64,000 bases of DNA. Origin: Globisporangium splendens. Taxonomy: Eukaryota > Oomycota > Peronosporomycetes > Pythiales > Pythiaceae. A program made the position numbers and the translations under genes. This document shows, piece by piece, positions 21,653 to 34,500 of this stretch (positions are counted from its first letter, which is position 1; each line of letters begins with the position of its first letter). The notes beneath the pieces were generated by a model that did no database searches, was not told the origin of the DNA, and was given only the letters and a program-made list of their open reading frames with translations. Location: contig VFIW01000051.1 in the NCBI GenBank assembly GCA_006386115.1, positions 270,271 to 334,270 on the forward strand. Direction: 5' to 3'.

Positions 21653-23177
21653 ATGATGATGAACATGACGGTGCCGCAGGAGCGCGCGTCAGCCAAGAGC
21701 AGCCGCAAGGAAGCCAACGAGACCACCGACGACTCGGAGCTGGCGTCGCTCATGCGCGATGGGGAGCGGCGCCGTGCGAGCCACGAACATCAGCGCATGC
21801 GTGAGGCACGCGAATCGCGCTGGTTCCTCTTCTGGCGCGCGCTCAAGTTCCTGAGCCAAGTGCTGCTGGAGGTCGGCCGTCGCGGCCTGCGGCTCATCGA
21901 GCGCAGCGTGCCGCAGTACATCGCGTTCGTGGACCGGTTCCTCGTGCAAACCATCCGCGTGGGTCTGCACCCGATGAGGCGCGGCCACACGCTGCGATTC
22001 GTGCTGCTGCTGTGCGTGCTGGTCATGATCCCGTACATGATGTACAGGATGCAGCGCATCCAATACGGCGACAACGTGGATATCATGCACGTTGTGTATA
22101 AGTGTGGAGAACGTGGTTGGTGGCTGTTTACTTATCGTAGTTCTTGCCGCATGGAACAGAACGCGGGAGCTGAACGAGCACAAGATCCGTCCGCACATCA
22201 TCGTGGACCGCCTGACGCTTGACCCCGAGGAGACCAAGCGCCGGGCGTTCCTGCGCGCCGGCGGCGATGGGCTGCAGACTGACGACACGTCGCAACGCTG
22301 CGAGAACACCGTGCAGGGCGTGCATATCCTCACAGACTCCATGGGTACGTCCTGAAATGCAACAATGTGCATACCGAATTGGATTTTGCATGCGTGTCCT
22401 ATTTAGTGCGCTGACATGCATCTATTGCTGTCCTTAGGATACGTCTGTACGCGGTCGCAGCAAGACGATGGCAAGCCTGGTTGCTGCAGCGAGACCGACA
22501 CGTCGCTGCCGCGGATCAAGCAGTTCACGTGCGACCGATGCGACACGAACCCTCCGCACTGCTGCGACGTGTTTGAGCACTGCGTCTCGTGCTGCATGCA
22601 TCCTCTAAATGTGCGTATGCATGCACATCATGAGTAATTGTTACATGGAGAGATAGTGTCCCTGAGTTGTCCTCATTATGCTTCTTGTAAACTTAGGAAA
22701 ACATTCGTCGGAATTTCTTAACGCACGCTGACGCGTCCCACCCAGTGTATGGCGATCTGAGCAAGCTCACGATCTTCCGCTACTGCAAGTTCCGGTGTCG
22801 GACGTCGTCCGCGAGTGTGCAGCACCAGAATTCATATCGCAGGTAGGCTTCTCTTCCGCAATTTTGTGCGTTCACTTGCCAATCGCCACCAACTAGCTTG
22901 TTGACGGCAACGCTTGTGCGCTCACTTACCATATTAGCCATCGGACGTTCTGCTACGGCATCCACCGTCCATTGAGAGTGCTTGCAACTGTGAACAGCGA
23001 TCGGCTCCACGACGAGTGGTACGCTATGTGCCTTGCAGAGTTATGTATGTGGGGAACTGACATCATGATCATGCGTGCTGTATCTGTTGCAGGTCGGAAG
23101 CAGCAATGGAAGGCGCAAAGGACAAGCTGCTCCCAGAAGCGCAACTTGAACTAGACCCGTACTACATCCTAGACTAA
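21653..23177 (+). CDS. SPRING1: SPRING1/C12orf49-like Golgi membrane protein
   Basis: Six exons (21653-22095, 22160-22344, 22438-22610, 22697-22842, 22938-23018, 23093-23177) join in phase to 370 codons before the stop. The N-terminal 115 residues are charged and probably cytosolic; a single membrane anchor follows (LRFVLLLCVLVMIPYMMY); then comes the cysteine-rich luminal domain: GYVCTRSQ, CCSE, FTCDRCD, CCDVFEHCVSCCMHP, and KFRCRTSSASVQHQNSYR with a last Cys in FCYG. This series of cysteine pairs and the CRTSS-SVQH-NSYR string are the signature of SPRING (SREBP-regulating gene; UPF0454), which in animals supports site-1 protease and SREBP processing in the Golgi. Intron 1 (GTATAA donor, 64 nt) is the least certain boundary. 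The ATG at 21653 is the first in frame. Confidence 0.85.
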
Positions 23178-23216
23178 CAGGTACTTCGTGTATATGCAGA
23201 CACTGACAAGTGCAAC

Positions 23217-23399
23217 ATGCGAACCATTACGCAACAATTGCTGCATATCTGCCGCCATCGTCCTCAGGTTGCAAAGGCGTGTCACAGCTGCGCCATCAAC
23301 GGCAGAAAAGCGCGCATTGCGGACGCTGACTCTCCCGCAGGTCCGTCCCATAAAACAAACGAAGAGCTGGCTGCTAAAATGGAATCGCTGACGCGTTAA
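23217..23399 (+). CDS. Small hypothetical ORF
   Basis: A 60-codon frame 40 bp after the SPRING1-like stop, with a CRHRPQVAKACHSCAINGRK section (three cysteines, one histidine) and a helical end (TNEELAAKMESLTR). It could be a small protein, an alternative 3' exon of the upstream gene, or chance. Confidence 0.2.
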   Translation: MRTITQQLLHICRHRPQVAKACHSCAINGRKARIADADSPAGPSHKTNEELAAKMESLTR

Positions 23400-24973
23400 A
23401 ACAATTGAATGGCGCCAGCTCGAAAGAGAATGAGTCTGGACATGTGGACAAAGGCAACACAGCCACACGTTCCGACCTTGTGTCAACTTAGCAGGCGCCA
23501 TAGACACGCGTCGACTTTAGTGAAATGAGTGTGACGCTGTGTCGTCTAATAAGTCAGTGCCAGTTGCAAACGACGTATTCCAAAACACGACGCATAGAAA
23601 CTTACTGTACAATGTGCTGAATGCGAGAAACTCGGGACGTATCGGGTCTTGGAATCCGGACGGGGATTGGACGGTGCGCAACGATGGGTGACAAACTCTC
23701 ACAGTGTGCTCATTATGTGTGGGTGACAGACACATCGCATGTTGCAGCTCAAAATGGCGAAATGTTGTTTGTTTCACAAGTGCATGCGCCACTGTCTGCG
23801 GTTTACCAGCTGAAGCATTGCCGCAGCGTGATTATACCGTAGTTGTGCTTCAGCATTCGTTTCAGCCTTAATGTTCGAAAATGCCGAAAGTGTACAGTGC
23901 AGCAAGCATTTACTGTACAAAAGCGTCAATGATGCGGTCACGGTTGATGTTGAGAGGGAAGAGAGAGAAAAAACCTCGTGTCTCTATCACTCCATGCTGC
24001 GTCAACCCCCAAAAGAAAGAATATCTGACTATATCAAAGGCAAAGGTTACACCGATTATGAAGACATGAACAAATACAGGAAACAGTTTAACCCGCTCGC
24101 AATATTCGCATTAGTCGCGATAAAGCATGTCGGTATAGGGAGGGTATTATTTAAAACGAGCTCACTCGTCGAGATCTCGCTGGCGCAACATCCAGTCAAG
24201 AGGAGGGAGAGATTGATCCCCCATCTTTCTCTTTGCGACATAAAAACCTCAGCTGCTCACACTGTGCACTGGTGATTGCGCCTCATGAGTGTGTTCCTCC
24301 CTAAGGTTTTTCTCTTTTTGGACTTCCCTCCCTCCTTTTCGTCCGCTCCATTTTTTTCCACATGACGCGCGCGCTCTGTCTGCCATAGTGGACGCAAGAG
24401 TGTACGGGAAAACCCCACGAAAGCAGTGGTGGTGCAGCCTGTCGTTGCTTCTCTTCTCATCGGCGGTGTAACCGCAGTCAACGACCGCGTCCGAAGGCGC
24501 CAAGCACGAAAGGAAGGAGACGCATCTGTTTCCCTCCATTACACGTGCGTGTACGTGTGTGCGTGTGTGTGCACTTGCATTGTTGAACGACAGCTAAATC
24601 CCCACCCACCCATCCGGTCGCGCGTCTCTGTCGGTTGCGGTGGATTCATAAACGTCCGGTGCGACGGTTCAGCGCGGAAGGCTGGCTTCTCTCTAACCGC
24701 ATCATTCAAAGCGCGCGAGTTAAAAGGCAAGGAATTGAAGACAGCAGGCGGTGTACACGACTTCCTCTCTGTTATACGACGAGATACCGCGCGTGTGTGG
24801 GATCCAACATTCGCTTCGTGTCTATTGCGCGTATCGGCAGCAACAGCAGTCTCAGCGTCAACAGCGTCAGCGTCATTGGAGTCCGACTCGAGTGTGCGCA
24901 AGAGCGAGGCGATTTATTGTCTGTACGACCGGTCGAAGGGAAAAGCGAATAGACCAGTAAAGGGTGAGCAGCG
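23400..24973. other. Intergenic region before formin 1
   Basis: About 1.6 kb with no supportable gene. One plus-strand frame at 23871-24275 (134 codons) resembles nothing known. A GT-rich run lies near 24545-24575. The part near 24974 should be the formin promoter and 5' UTR. Confidence 0.45.
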
Positions 24974-27900
24974 ATGCCGTCGTTTATCTCGCAATTGATC
25001 ACGACGAAAGCAGTGCCCGGCGAGAAAGGGGTCGGCAACCAGACGCCGCCGACGGCGCATAGTAACAGTCACAACCATGGCGCCATGAACCCGAATCTGC
25101 CCGTGGGCTTTGGCGGTCCAGCGGGGTTGTACACGCCTGGGTTAGGTGGCGGCGCGGGTATCGGAGGCATCGGCGGCATGGGGTTCAACTCGATTGGCGG
25201 CAGTCCCGCGACGCGACTCCCGATGCGTTCGAACATGGGGCTTCCGATGTCCCTGCAGATGCCGCTCAATTTCCAGAACGCGAATGCGAGTAACCAGACG
25301 ACAGCAGGTGCGACGATGCCGATGATCCCGATGATCCCGAACATAAAGCGCTCGGTCTCGAAGGAGTACGCGACGACGGCGTACGAGAGCGATAGCACGA
25401 GCACGTCGTCGTCGTCTTCAGTCTCGCCGTCGTCGTCGTCCAGCAACAACTCGCGGCCGTGGAACGATAATGAGAAGATGCAGGATTTCTTCATGCACAT
25501 TAAGGACCCCGAGCAGACCGTGCATGCCGAGAACAAACTGATCAACATCCGCGACCTCATGGCAAAAAATGCGGAACCAGCGAACCGACACGACGAACAG
25601 TCGCAGGTCGTCGCGCCTCCGCAAGATGGTGGCGACGTCAACAACGTCCTGTCCGAGATGCTCGCGTCGCGAAATGGTGGTGCAGCTGAGAAATCGAATC
25701 AAGAGGAGCAGGGCGACGGGAGAAGTAATTTATTGGCAGAGATGCTCGCAAGACGTGGGGGCGGTAGCCACGACGACAAACCTGTACAGAAGAAGAACGA
25801 TAGTAATAAATCTGAGGGTGGCGATTCCGGGCGCAACAACATGCTGGCAGAGATGCTTGCGAGACGCGGCAGAGCCCCAGAGTCTTCTCCGCAAAAGAAC
25901 GAGGTCAAAAGTGGCGATTCGAGAGGCAACATATTGGCAGAGATGCTCTCCAGACGAGGAGGAGGCTCCAAGAATGGCGATGGGGACTCACCGAAGAAAG
26001 GATCGAAGCGCAAGGCGTTAGCAGACATGCTGCTGAAGCGTGGCCAAGCCTCTGGTAGTGAAGATGAGTCACCGAAGAAGAGTTCGTCGAATCCACTGTC
26101 TGCGATGCTGAAGCGACGATTGCCGCAGAGTGATAAAGGTGAAGCCGGAGCTTCAAAGGAAGAATCGGCAAAGGATCAGACACCGCTCAAGGACCACCCG
26201 ACGTACATGCAATACTTCAAGATGCTGAAAATCGGTCACCCGCCTCAAGTCGTCAAGCACAGGATGCAGCGTGACGGAGTGGATCCATCGATACTCGACC
26301 ATGACCCGAACAAACCTTTACCGGAGCCGAAACCAGCTCCAGCTGCCTCCGGTGGATTTGAAGATGCAGAGACGGAAGCTGAATTCCAGGCGAGACTGGC
26401 AGAATACAACGAAAAGAGCTCCAAGTACACACAAATGCTGAAAGTCGGTCTTCCACGACCCGTTGTGGAACACAAGATGCGTATGGAAGGAGTGGACACG
26501 GCGTGGTTGGATGGACCACCGACAAAGAAGAAGAGAGCTGTTGCAGCGGCGCCAGCGGCTCCTACTGAGGAAGAAATTGCGGCACACAAGGCGAAATACG
26601 AAAAGTACTTTGCGATGCTTCGAGTCGGTCTTCCTCGTGGAGCTGTGGAACACAAGATGCGCATGGCGGGAATTGACCCGAAGGAATTGGATGGACCACG
26701 TCCTGTTGCCGCCCCTGCGCCTGCTCCAACTGCCAGTCCTGCCGCACCGAATTTCAAACGCGCCAATTCTATCCGGAAGAAGATTCACTGGGAGGTGAAG
26801 CGAACGTCGTCGATTCAAAGTGCGAGCCGTGAGAGTCTCTGGAATTTCACGATTGCTGACGATGCAATGAGCGAGATTCAAATCTCGCGCGAAAGCAAGG
26901 AGATGCTGGAGAAGTTGTTTGTGAAGACGATCAGCGACACGAAAAAGAAACCTGCGGCCAAGAAAGCTGCGGCAAACGACGGTGACGACAAAAAGAAACC
27001 GATGATTGTACTGATCGACATGAAGAAATCTCAAAACATTGCGATTACGTTGGCGAGAGTGAAGATGCCGTTTCCAGAGTTGAAGCGCGAGATCATTGGT
27101 ATGAATCCAACCGTGCTGTCGACTGCGCAGCTGCAATCATTGATGGACATGTGGTCGGATCGCAAGGAGCAGGAAGCAATCGACGCTTTCAATGGCGACT
27201 TTTCTTTGTTAGGAACGGTATGCGAGCTTGTGGTCGTTTTGCTAACTTTGTCAATTGGGTTCTCACCGTGTGTCATTCTTGTTTTATGCTTTCTCAGGCC
27301 GAACAGTTTTTGGTTGAGACCAGAAATATCCCTCGATTCAAAGAAAAGCTGGGCGCTCTGGTGTTCAAGCAAGAGTTCCCAAGTCGAGTCCATGAACTTC
27401 GGTATGTGGGTTAGTTCATTCAACTTGCTGATGCTCTTGTTGAGCAATATGCTGATGGCGTTTTTTAATTTGTTTATCATGTTGCAGTGAGTCGATCAAT
27501 CTCATGATCCGAGGCATTCATCAAGTATGCTCGTGTCAAGCGCTCCGTCAATTATTTATTTATATTTTGCAAATCGGCAACTTGCTAAATTTTGGCACGG
27601 AGTCTGATCAGAACGCAAACGTTGGCGGGTTTTCGTTGAGTTCCCTGGTGAAGCTCTCGCAGACCAAGGCGTTTGTCGGTGGCATCACTTTCTTGCAATA
27701 CGTCGTCCAATCGATTGAGGTATGCTGCGATGTACACGCTGTTCCGATTATTTTATCTTCGCGTCATCACTGACCACTATTTTTTGTTCATCACATTTGA
27801 TTCATGCTTACAGCGAGACGTGCCAATCCTTGCGCGATTCTACGATCAAATCAATTTGATTTCCAAATGCAGTAAAGTGTCCCTCCATGCGCTTCACTCG

Positions 27901-28661
27901 GAGCAAAAGTCCTTGGAAGAAGGACTGAAGTCTTTGAAGCATGAAGCACAAGTCGTGATTCCAACGGCTGGCGACACCGACGCGGAGCTTGCCACGTCGA
28001 TTTTGCAGCACTTTGCGACGGAAGTTGAGCACGAATTGGAAGCGCTCCAAGATCTTTTGGATCAGATGAATGCAAGCGTGAGTGAAATGTATATGTGCAT
28101 GCAGTGGAATGCTCATACGTCTTGCCTGACGAAAACAATTATTGTGTTGTGATACAGAAATCGCATTTCCTCGAGTATTTTGAGGAAGAAGAGACTGGTG
28201 AAGAGCTGGACATTCTGCTTGGCCACATCTCCAACTTCACTGCTGAATACCGTCGTGAACACAAGAAGTATTTAGAGGCTCAGAGACAGCAGAAGCTGAA
28301 AGAGCAGAAGGAACTGGCGCAGGCGACGCGTCACAGCATGTCGTCTCCGTTCAAAGCTCCGACATCTCGCCAGAAGCGTCACTCGATTCATGGAGAGAGT
28401 AGTCGGTTAGGAACGACTGAAGTGACAAAGGAGCGAGAAACGACGGGACTGCGGGAACGCCAGTCGCATGCGTTGCGGGAGCGTCAGTCCCATGCTTTGC
28501 GAGAGCGAGACCCTCCAAGCAACAACAGCCTTCGGTCACTTGTCCGATCTTCCACATCGTTCGAAATCGACGAATCCGCACATGAAAGCGTCCCGTTGTC
28601 CCCGATCTCAGCAGCAGCGTCACCGCACTCTACGCTCCTGAACTCGACCGCGTGTGCGTAG
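24974..28661 (+). CDS. FH2-domain formin with VASP-like and CCDC53-like repeats (formin 1)
   Basis: Five exons (24974-27217, 27298-27401, 27488-27719, 27814-28077, 28158-28661) give 1115 residues. Formins nucleate and elongate unbranched actin filaments. Order seen: a Gly/Pro/Met-rich leader; a serine run; six copies of a LAEMLARRG-type motif (residues about 220-380) resembling the G-actin-binding motif of VASP (AMLARRRKA); three copies of a motif like YxKYFxMLxVGLPxxxVEHKMRxxGID (residues about 408-577) similar to a stretch of the WASH subunit CCDC53; then the FH2 domain from KKIHWEV (residue about 597), with QIGNLLNFGT and LSQTKAFVGGITFLQYVV, to about residue 990. A basic tail has three RERQSHAL-type repeats. 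A classical polyproline FH1 segment is not seen. All introns sit within the FH2 domain, as in formin 2. Confidence 0.85.
25645..26130 (+). repeat. Six VASP-like EMLARR coding repeats in formin 1
   Basis: Six degenerate repeats with cores VLSEMLASR, LLAEMLARR, MLAEMLARR, ILAEMLSRR, ALADMLLKR and LSAMLKRRL, each followed by a Gly/Ser/Asp/Lys-rich spacer of about 20 residues. The core resembles the monomeric-actin-binding segment of VASP (EMNAMLARRRKA). Binding is inferred from likeness. Confidence 0.7.
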
Positions 28662-28905
28662 AGAGAGAGAGAGAAACGAGTCGCAACATTTTCGCGTTTT
28701 TGGTTTTGTTTGTGTTTTGATTTTTCCCAATTATTGCTTGCATGGACGTAATTTTAGATACACAATATACACAATTGTACTTTAATTGGTTTGTGTAGAA
28801 ATGCAATTGTAATGCATACCCTCTTTTGTCTTTTCACCAATTATCGAACATCACTCCTGCAATAATGCTCGGCATTGTATTGCTGCTATCCCTCCAATCG
28901 CGAAA

Positions 28906-30364
28906 ATGATCCGCACGGTGACAGGCATCGTGGCGCCAGAGACCGTGGCGCATGTGCTGCCGCACGAGCACGTGCTGCACCGCATCGCAGCGCACGCGGC
29001 GCCAATCGCTCCTGCCAATAGCAGCAACAGCAGTAGCCTCGTTGCGCCATCGTCGTCACTCGCTGGAATCCGCAACGAAGATCTCCAAACGTACCGCGTG
29101 TCGCCGACTGCACTCGGCGGCCAGAACCTCGTGCTCGAGAAGGAAGACGAAGCGTTCCGAGAGCTGGAGATCCTGACGCGAGCGCTTAAAGTCGGCGGCG
29201 AAGCAAATGCGAGACCGCTGGTCGTGGATGTGACGCTGCCGACTGAAGGACGAGAAGAATTCATGGCGACGCGGGTGCAGGTCGCGCAGAAGGCGAATGC
29301 GCACGTTGTGGTCGTGACGACATGCGAGTTTGAGAAGATCGCCGTGACGTTTCCAGTGGGCATGCCACCAGTAGATCAGAGCGAACGGTTCGCCAAGGTG
29401 ATGGAGACGGAGCTCATGTTTGGATTCACGACTGGGAACAGCGAGGGGGGATCAAATGCCGCGGCACAGGTTGGCGCTGGCGCACTTTATCAGCAAATCC
29501 ATGCAACCAAGCACGTTCTGGAGGAGAAAGATGGCATTCTAGCAAGAGGAGTTGCACTGGTAGGGGTTGTGTTTGACCATTGCATAGATAAAGAGCCACG
29601 TGGATCGAACTCACCATGTGCGCTGTTATTTGTGATTGTAGGCGCAATCTCGGACGCATGCCCCAATCTATTTGTCGTTTTCATTTGATGTTATGGCTGT
29701 GAGTGAACAGCAGCAGTGCGTTCTCACATGGATCCACGAGATTCTCCGCCATGGCGCCGAGCGCGACAAGATCGTAATTTGCCACATGGATCGATGGTGC
29801 GACGACAACGATGTAAATGCTGCGTTCCTGCAGAGTCTGCTGCACTTGGGAGTCAACCTGCTGTTCAACATGATCGGTCTCTCGACCGTCAGTGATGTGG
29901 CGCTCATCAACCCATGCATCACTTCATCAGCAGCGTCCGCAATTGAGCCACCACGAGACCGTACGATCGCCAATTGCATCGCGCTGCTGATCCACCAGCA
30001 AGGCAGCAACATTAGCCAGATCCTCATCTCGACGACGCTGCAGCAGCGCATCCAGTACCAGCGCTATGGCGGTGGCGGCTACGCGTACCTCAGCACATTC
30101 TTCAAGCAGCGTCTATTGGAGCATCACGACATCTCGGACGCGCAATTTCAGCAGCTTACGGTCGGCAATCCTCTCCGATTGTTGAGCTGGTACACTCCTC
30201 CAGCGGCTCCCGAAGTGCCGAAGGAATATTTGAAGTGCAGCGTCTGCAAGCAGGAGTTTGAGCCCATCGTTGGCGAGTACTTCACCAAGTTCGCGTACAC
30301 GTACTGCGGCACCAAGTGTCTGCGGCGCCACTCGCGACGCGGCTTCGCACCGTTGGATCCGTAA
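28906..30364 (+). CDS. PTER: Phosphotriesterase-related (PTER) protein with C-terminal zinc motif, probable pseudoenzyme
   Basis: Two exons (28906-29559, 29642-30364; 82-nt intron) give 458 residues. The start VTGIVAPETVAHVLPHEHVL is the phosphotriesterase signature with the first two metal-binding histidines (HEH). The segment KIVICHMDRW supplies another expected His, and RYGGGGYAYLSTFF plus NPLRLLSW match the C-terminal barrel strands. Three expected ligands look lost: the glutamate/carboxylated-lysine segment (GEIG in PTER) reads VGAGAL, the His of IIHPG reads IYLSF, and the Asp of L(I/V)xHDI reads ISTTL. After the barrel there is an extra domain with CSVC and YCGTKC, a likely C4 zinc site. 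So the fold is probably kept but binuclear-metal catalysis seems unlikely. Its role is unknown. It sits between the two formins. Confidence 0.75.
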
Positions 30365-31597
30365 ACAAAGCGGCATAGAGAGACAACGTAAAGTACGAGA
30401 CACTTAGCGCGAATTATATGGGACATATACAGAAACGAGGAAAGGAAGAGTGAGTGCGTCATGAGGCCGAGGCTGCCGTGGCGAATCAGTTCTCTGCGAG
30501 TACAGAAAGCCGAGTCGTCTGCAGAGGCGGATGGCGGCCATTTGGCGCTTACGCCGTGGCAGAATAAACACGACGAGCCAGCACACATATACACATACAC
30601 GCAGGCGAATCTCGCACCCGTAGCAGTGGTTCCTCTGTGCGTAATGTTCACAAGCAGGAGCATGCTAATTATTCCACCAGGATGTGGGAATCTTTGCTTT
30701 TCTTTAACAATCTGCCCTCAAACAGAAGCCTGGCAAATTTCTTTACCCTTCTAAAATGGATGATATCAATCAGTTATGTCTTTACTGACTTTTAGTATGT
30801 AACAAGAACATGTCAGTAAAGTCTTCATTTATAATATCTACTGGACCTTTATGCAAACAGCTACCTTTGCTATTTACTCATATTGGGAGATCGTTAGTCT
30901 AGGGGCAGTCTGTGTGAGCCATGGAGACGGGACAGACACCCAGTTGCTATCGCGATCTTTCAGCAAGCTGTGCTCAAAAACGAGGAGCTGACACCACCAA
31001 TATCCTTTGCTCTAGAGCAACCTTCATAAATGTATCAAATGCGTGTATTAGGTCTATCGAACTGGGAAACAAACACATTGTCGCAAGTGAAGTTGGCTTC
31101 TTGCACACAGCGTTGAAGGCTTACAGGATGTCTGCCAGCACGTCTGTATGCTGAAGGGAAACCTTTGCGCGCAAAATATTCAAACCGGGTTCCGCGAAGC
31201 TTCCACGCAAGCGCGCGGGATGCGCGCATTTGAGCCAAAGAACGATCCGACTGCGCAGCCACATGAAGGACGATGTTGAACGACCTGCAGAGTGCAATAG
31301 AGAGAGCGCACGCAGATCTCTTTCGGGGGAGTGTCTGTACCATCTGCCGGATAGGACGACTGGTGTCGTAGATACCCAAAGGAAGGAAGGGTGACGAAAG
31401 GGAAGGGCGAGCGAGAGAGGGACGAGCCTCGGCTGCGTGGCCATCCCCACAGAAAAAAATCCACGCATCTCAGAGGCGACGGCGCGAAGAACACGCGCGT
31501 GCGCTCTACACTCGATTGGCCAGTGGAGAAGAAGCGGAGAGACACTCACACCACTTGAACAAGAGAGCGTAGCGCAAGACGGACGACTGACTGACGC
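30365..31597. other. Intergenic region before formin 2
   Basis: About 1.2 kb without a supported gene. A small hairpin (CTTTACTGAC at 30780-30789, GTCAGTAAAG at 30813-30822) is the only distinct structure. Frames on both strands near 31.1-31.9 kb are shadows or random. Confidence 0.45.
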
Positions 31598-34500
31598 ATG
31601 GGGCTTGAGAGTCGATGGGACCCCGCGCGCCACGCGCAGGCGGACAGCGCGCTCGCGGACAAGACCGCGTGGCGCACGCTCGCCAAGCCACACAACAACA
31701 ACAGTAATCACACTAGCCAGCAGACGCTCAGGAGGATCGCGCACGCGCACGAGACGCTGCGTGTCGCGATCGAGTTTATTGGCCGCACCGCGACGTGGGG
31801 GAACGCTGCTGTGTCTCCAATCCCGTTGAACGGGAAGGACGGTGCTGCTAACAAGAAACCAAGGTCCCCAAGACGCCAACGACGAGCGAGTTGTACGCTG
31901 ACGTCTATATCGTCATTTTCGACATCACGGGAAGAGGAGGAGTCTGAAGAAACCCAACAGGTGAATGCGCTGGACGACGCTGTCCATGCGATCGCGACGC
32001 TCACACTCGCAGATCCGTTTCCAGTGACGCCGACGAGTTGGCTCACGCCATTCGACAACGGAGAAGCAGGTGCTTTAGAGGATGCGAGTAAGACACTGAC
32101 GTGGAACGCGTACTTTAGCGACAAGGAACCGCCGGTGATCATCGCGAGCCGACGCGGCGACTTCGAGATGGTCAAACTGCTCATTGAGATCGGCACGTCT
32201 GTGGACGTTCGAGGCGAGGACGGTGAGACGGCGCTGGTCGCTGTGACGCGTTTCGATCGCCCAGACATGGTGCCGCTCCTGATCGACGCAGGTGGCTCTC
32301 TTGGCACAGCGACGACGACAACCGCCAGCGGCGAGCCATCTGGAAAGGACAGCGCGCCGTTGCTGTCCACGACGCTCGAGAAAATTACCGAGCTATGCAA
32401 ATCGACCGATGAGTTCCAGGACAAATGCCTGAATGTCGTGGACCGGCTCAAGGATATTTGCGCCCAGCTTTGCGATCTTAACACGGGCAATGATACTAGT
32501 GCAGCTACTATTGTTGCTACTGCCCAGGTCGAGTTCGCGAACGTTGTGTTCCATGTCTGCAAGTTCCTGCTCAAGTGCGAAGCGGAAAACCAGAGCATTA
32601 TCTCGCGATACATTGGGAGCTGCTCGATGGCGACGCACCTCCGAGGGTTCCACAAGGAGCTGGACTGCTTCCTTCAAGAGTACAATCTCAATGTAAGTAA
32701 TCGGGTGCACACCGAGTGGAAAAAGAGCGACCCAGAGTACCAGCTAGGGCAGGCGAGAAATGGCGCCTGGGATAATTCTGTGATGACGGAAGACGGCATT
32801 GACGCTCCAGCAGCAGACGGTCCGACCGAAGCAGAGATCGCTGCACACAGAGCAAAGTACGAGAAGTACTTTGCCATGCTGAAGGTGGGTCTTCCTCGAC
32901 CTGTGGTGGAGCACAAGATGCGTCTGGCTGGGATCGATCCAATCGAGCTGGACGGTCCGCGAGTTACAATTGCGCCTGCAGGTCCGACCGAAGCAGAGAT
33001 CGCTGCACACAGAGCAAAGTACGAGAAGTACTTTGCCATGCTGAAGGTGGGTCTTCCTCGACCTGTGGTGGAGCACAAGATGCGTCTGGCTGGGATCGAT
33101 CCAATCGAGCTGGACGGTCCGCGAGTTACAATTGCGCCTGCAGGTCCGACCGAAGCAGAGATCGCTGCACACAGAGCAAAGTACGAGAAGTACTTTGCTA
33201 TGCTGAAGGTGGGTCTTCCTCGACCTGTGGTGGAGCACAAGATGCGGCTGGCTGGGATCGATCCGAAAGAGTTGGACGGACCCCACCCTGTTTCTACGAA
33301 CGCTCCAACTGCAGGATCTCTCGTCAACCCATCAGCCATAATCAAGAAGGCCAAATCCATCCGCAAGAAGCTTCATTGGGAGGTAAAGCGAAGTCTGTCC
33401 GCGCACATTGTTAGCCCTGACAGCCTCTGGAACTTCCCTATTGTCGAAGACACAATGAGTGAGATCCAGATTTCGCGGGAAAGCAGGGAGATGCTGGAGA
33501 AACTCTTCGTCAAGACGATCAACGATGCGAAAAGTAAGCTCGCTGGTGGCAAGAATAATGCGACAAATGGAGACGATAAAAAGAAGCCGATTACCGCACT
33601 GATTGACATGAAGAAGTCGCAGAACATTGCAATTACGCTGGCGAGAGTGAAGATTCCATTTTCTGAATTGAAACGCGAGATCTTAGCCATGAACTCGGAT
33701 GTGCTGTCGACCGCGCACTTGAAGTCCTTGATGGATATGTGGCCAGATCACAAAGAGCAGGAAGCGATTAATGCGTACGACGGTGACACCTCAATCTTGG
33801 GGACGGTGCGTTTTGCCTGCTTTCCATGCTTTTCTTTCCTTTTATCTGTTGTTTGATTTTGAGATCTGGTTTGCTTTTCTTTTGTTTTGTAGGCTGAATA
33901 TTTCCTGGTTGAAACGAGAGATGTCCCGTGCTTTCGAGACAAATTGGGTTGCTTGGTGTTCAAGCAGGAGTTTCCCAGTCGAGTCAACGAACTTCGGTGC
34001 GCATATGCGTTTTGGTTACTGGTTTATGTTGACCAGGTTTTGCTGACAATCGTGTATGAATTGCTGATCGCTTCATTTTCGACATTTGCAGTGACTCGAT
34101 CCAGCTTTTGATTCGTGGCATTGACCAAGTCTGCTCGAGCCATGCACTTCGACAATTATTTATTTATATTTTGCAGATCGGCAATTTGCTCAATTTTGGC
34201 ACTGATGCTGACGAGAGCGCAAGCGCTGGCGGGTTTTCACTGAGTTCGTTGATGAAGTTATCGCAAACCAAGGCGTTCGTTGGCGAGATCACGTTTTTGC
34301 AGTATGTTGTCCAGTGTATTGAGGTGTGTGCTGCCATGTCTGGATTTGAAAACAACAATACTGCGGTTCTGTGACGCTCACACTTGTGCTTTCTTTCGCA
34401 TTCTCGAACGATAGCGCGATGTCCCAGCACTTGCTCGTTTCTACGATCAGATTAGTCTGATCACCAAGTGCAGTAAGGTCTCTCTTGCTGCGCTGCTGGC

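Noticed and set aside
30780..30822. 10-bp hairpin in the formin 2 upstream region
   Set aside because: Too short and isolated to call a terminator or regulatory RNA in a eukaryotic intergenic region.
32694..32757. Perfect GTAAGT donor inside formin 2 exon 1
   Set aside because: The frame stays open across it and codes the end of the helical domain (VHTEWKKSD) that matches the other copies, so it is read through, at least normally.
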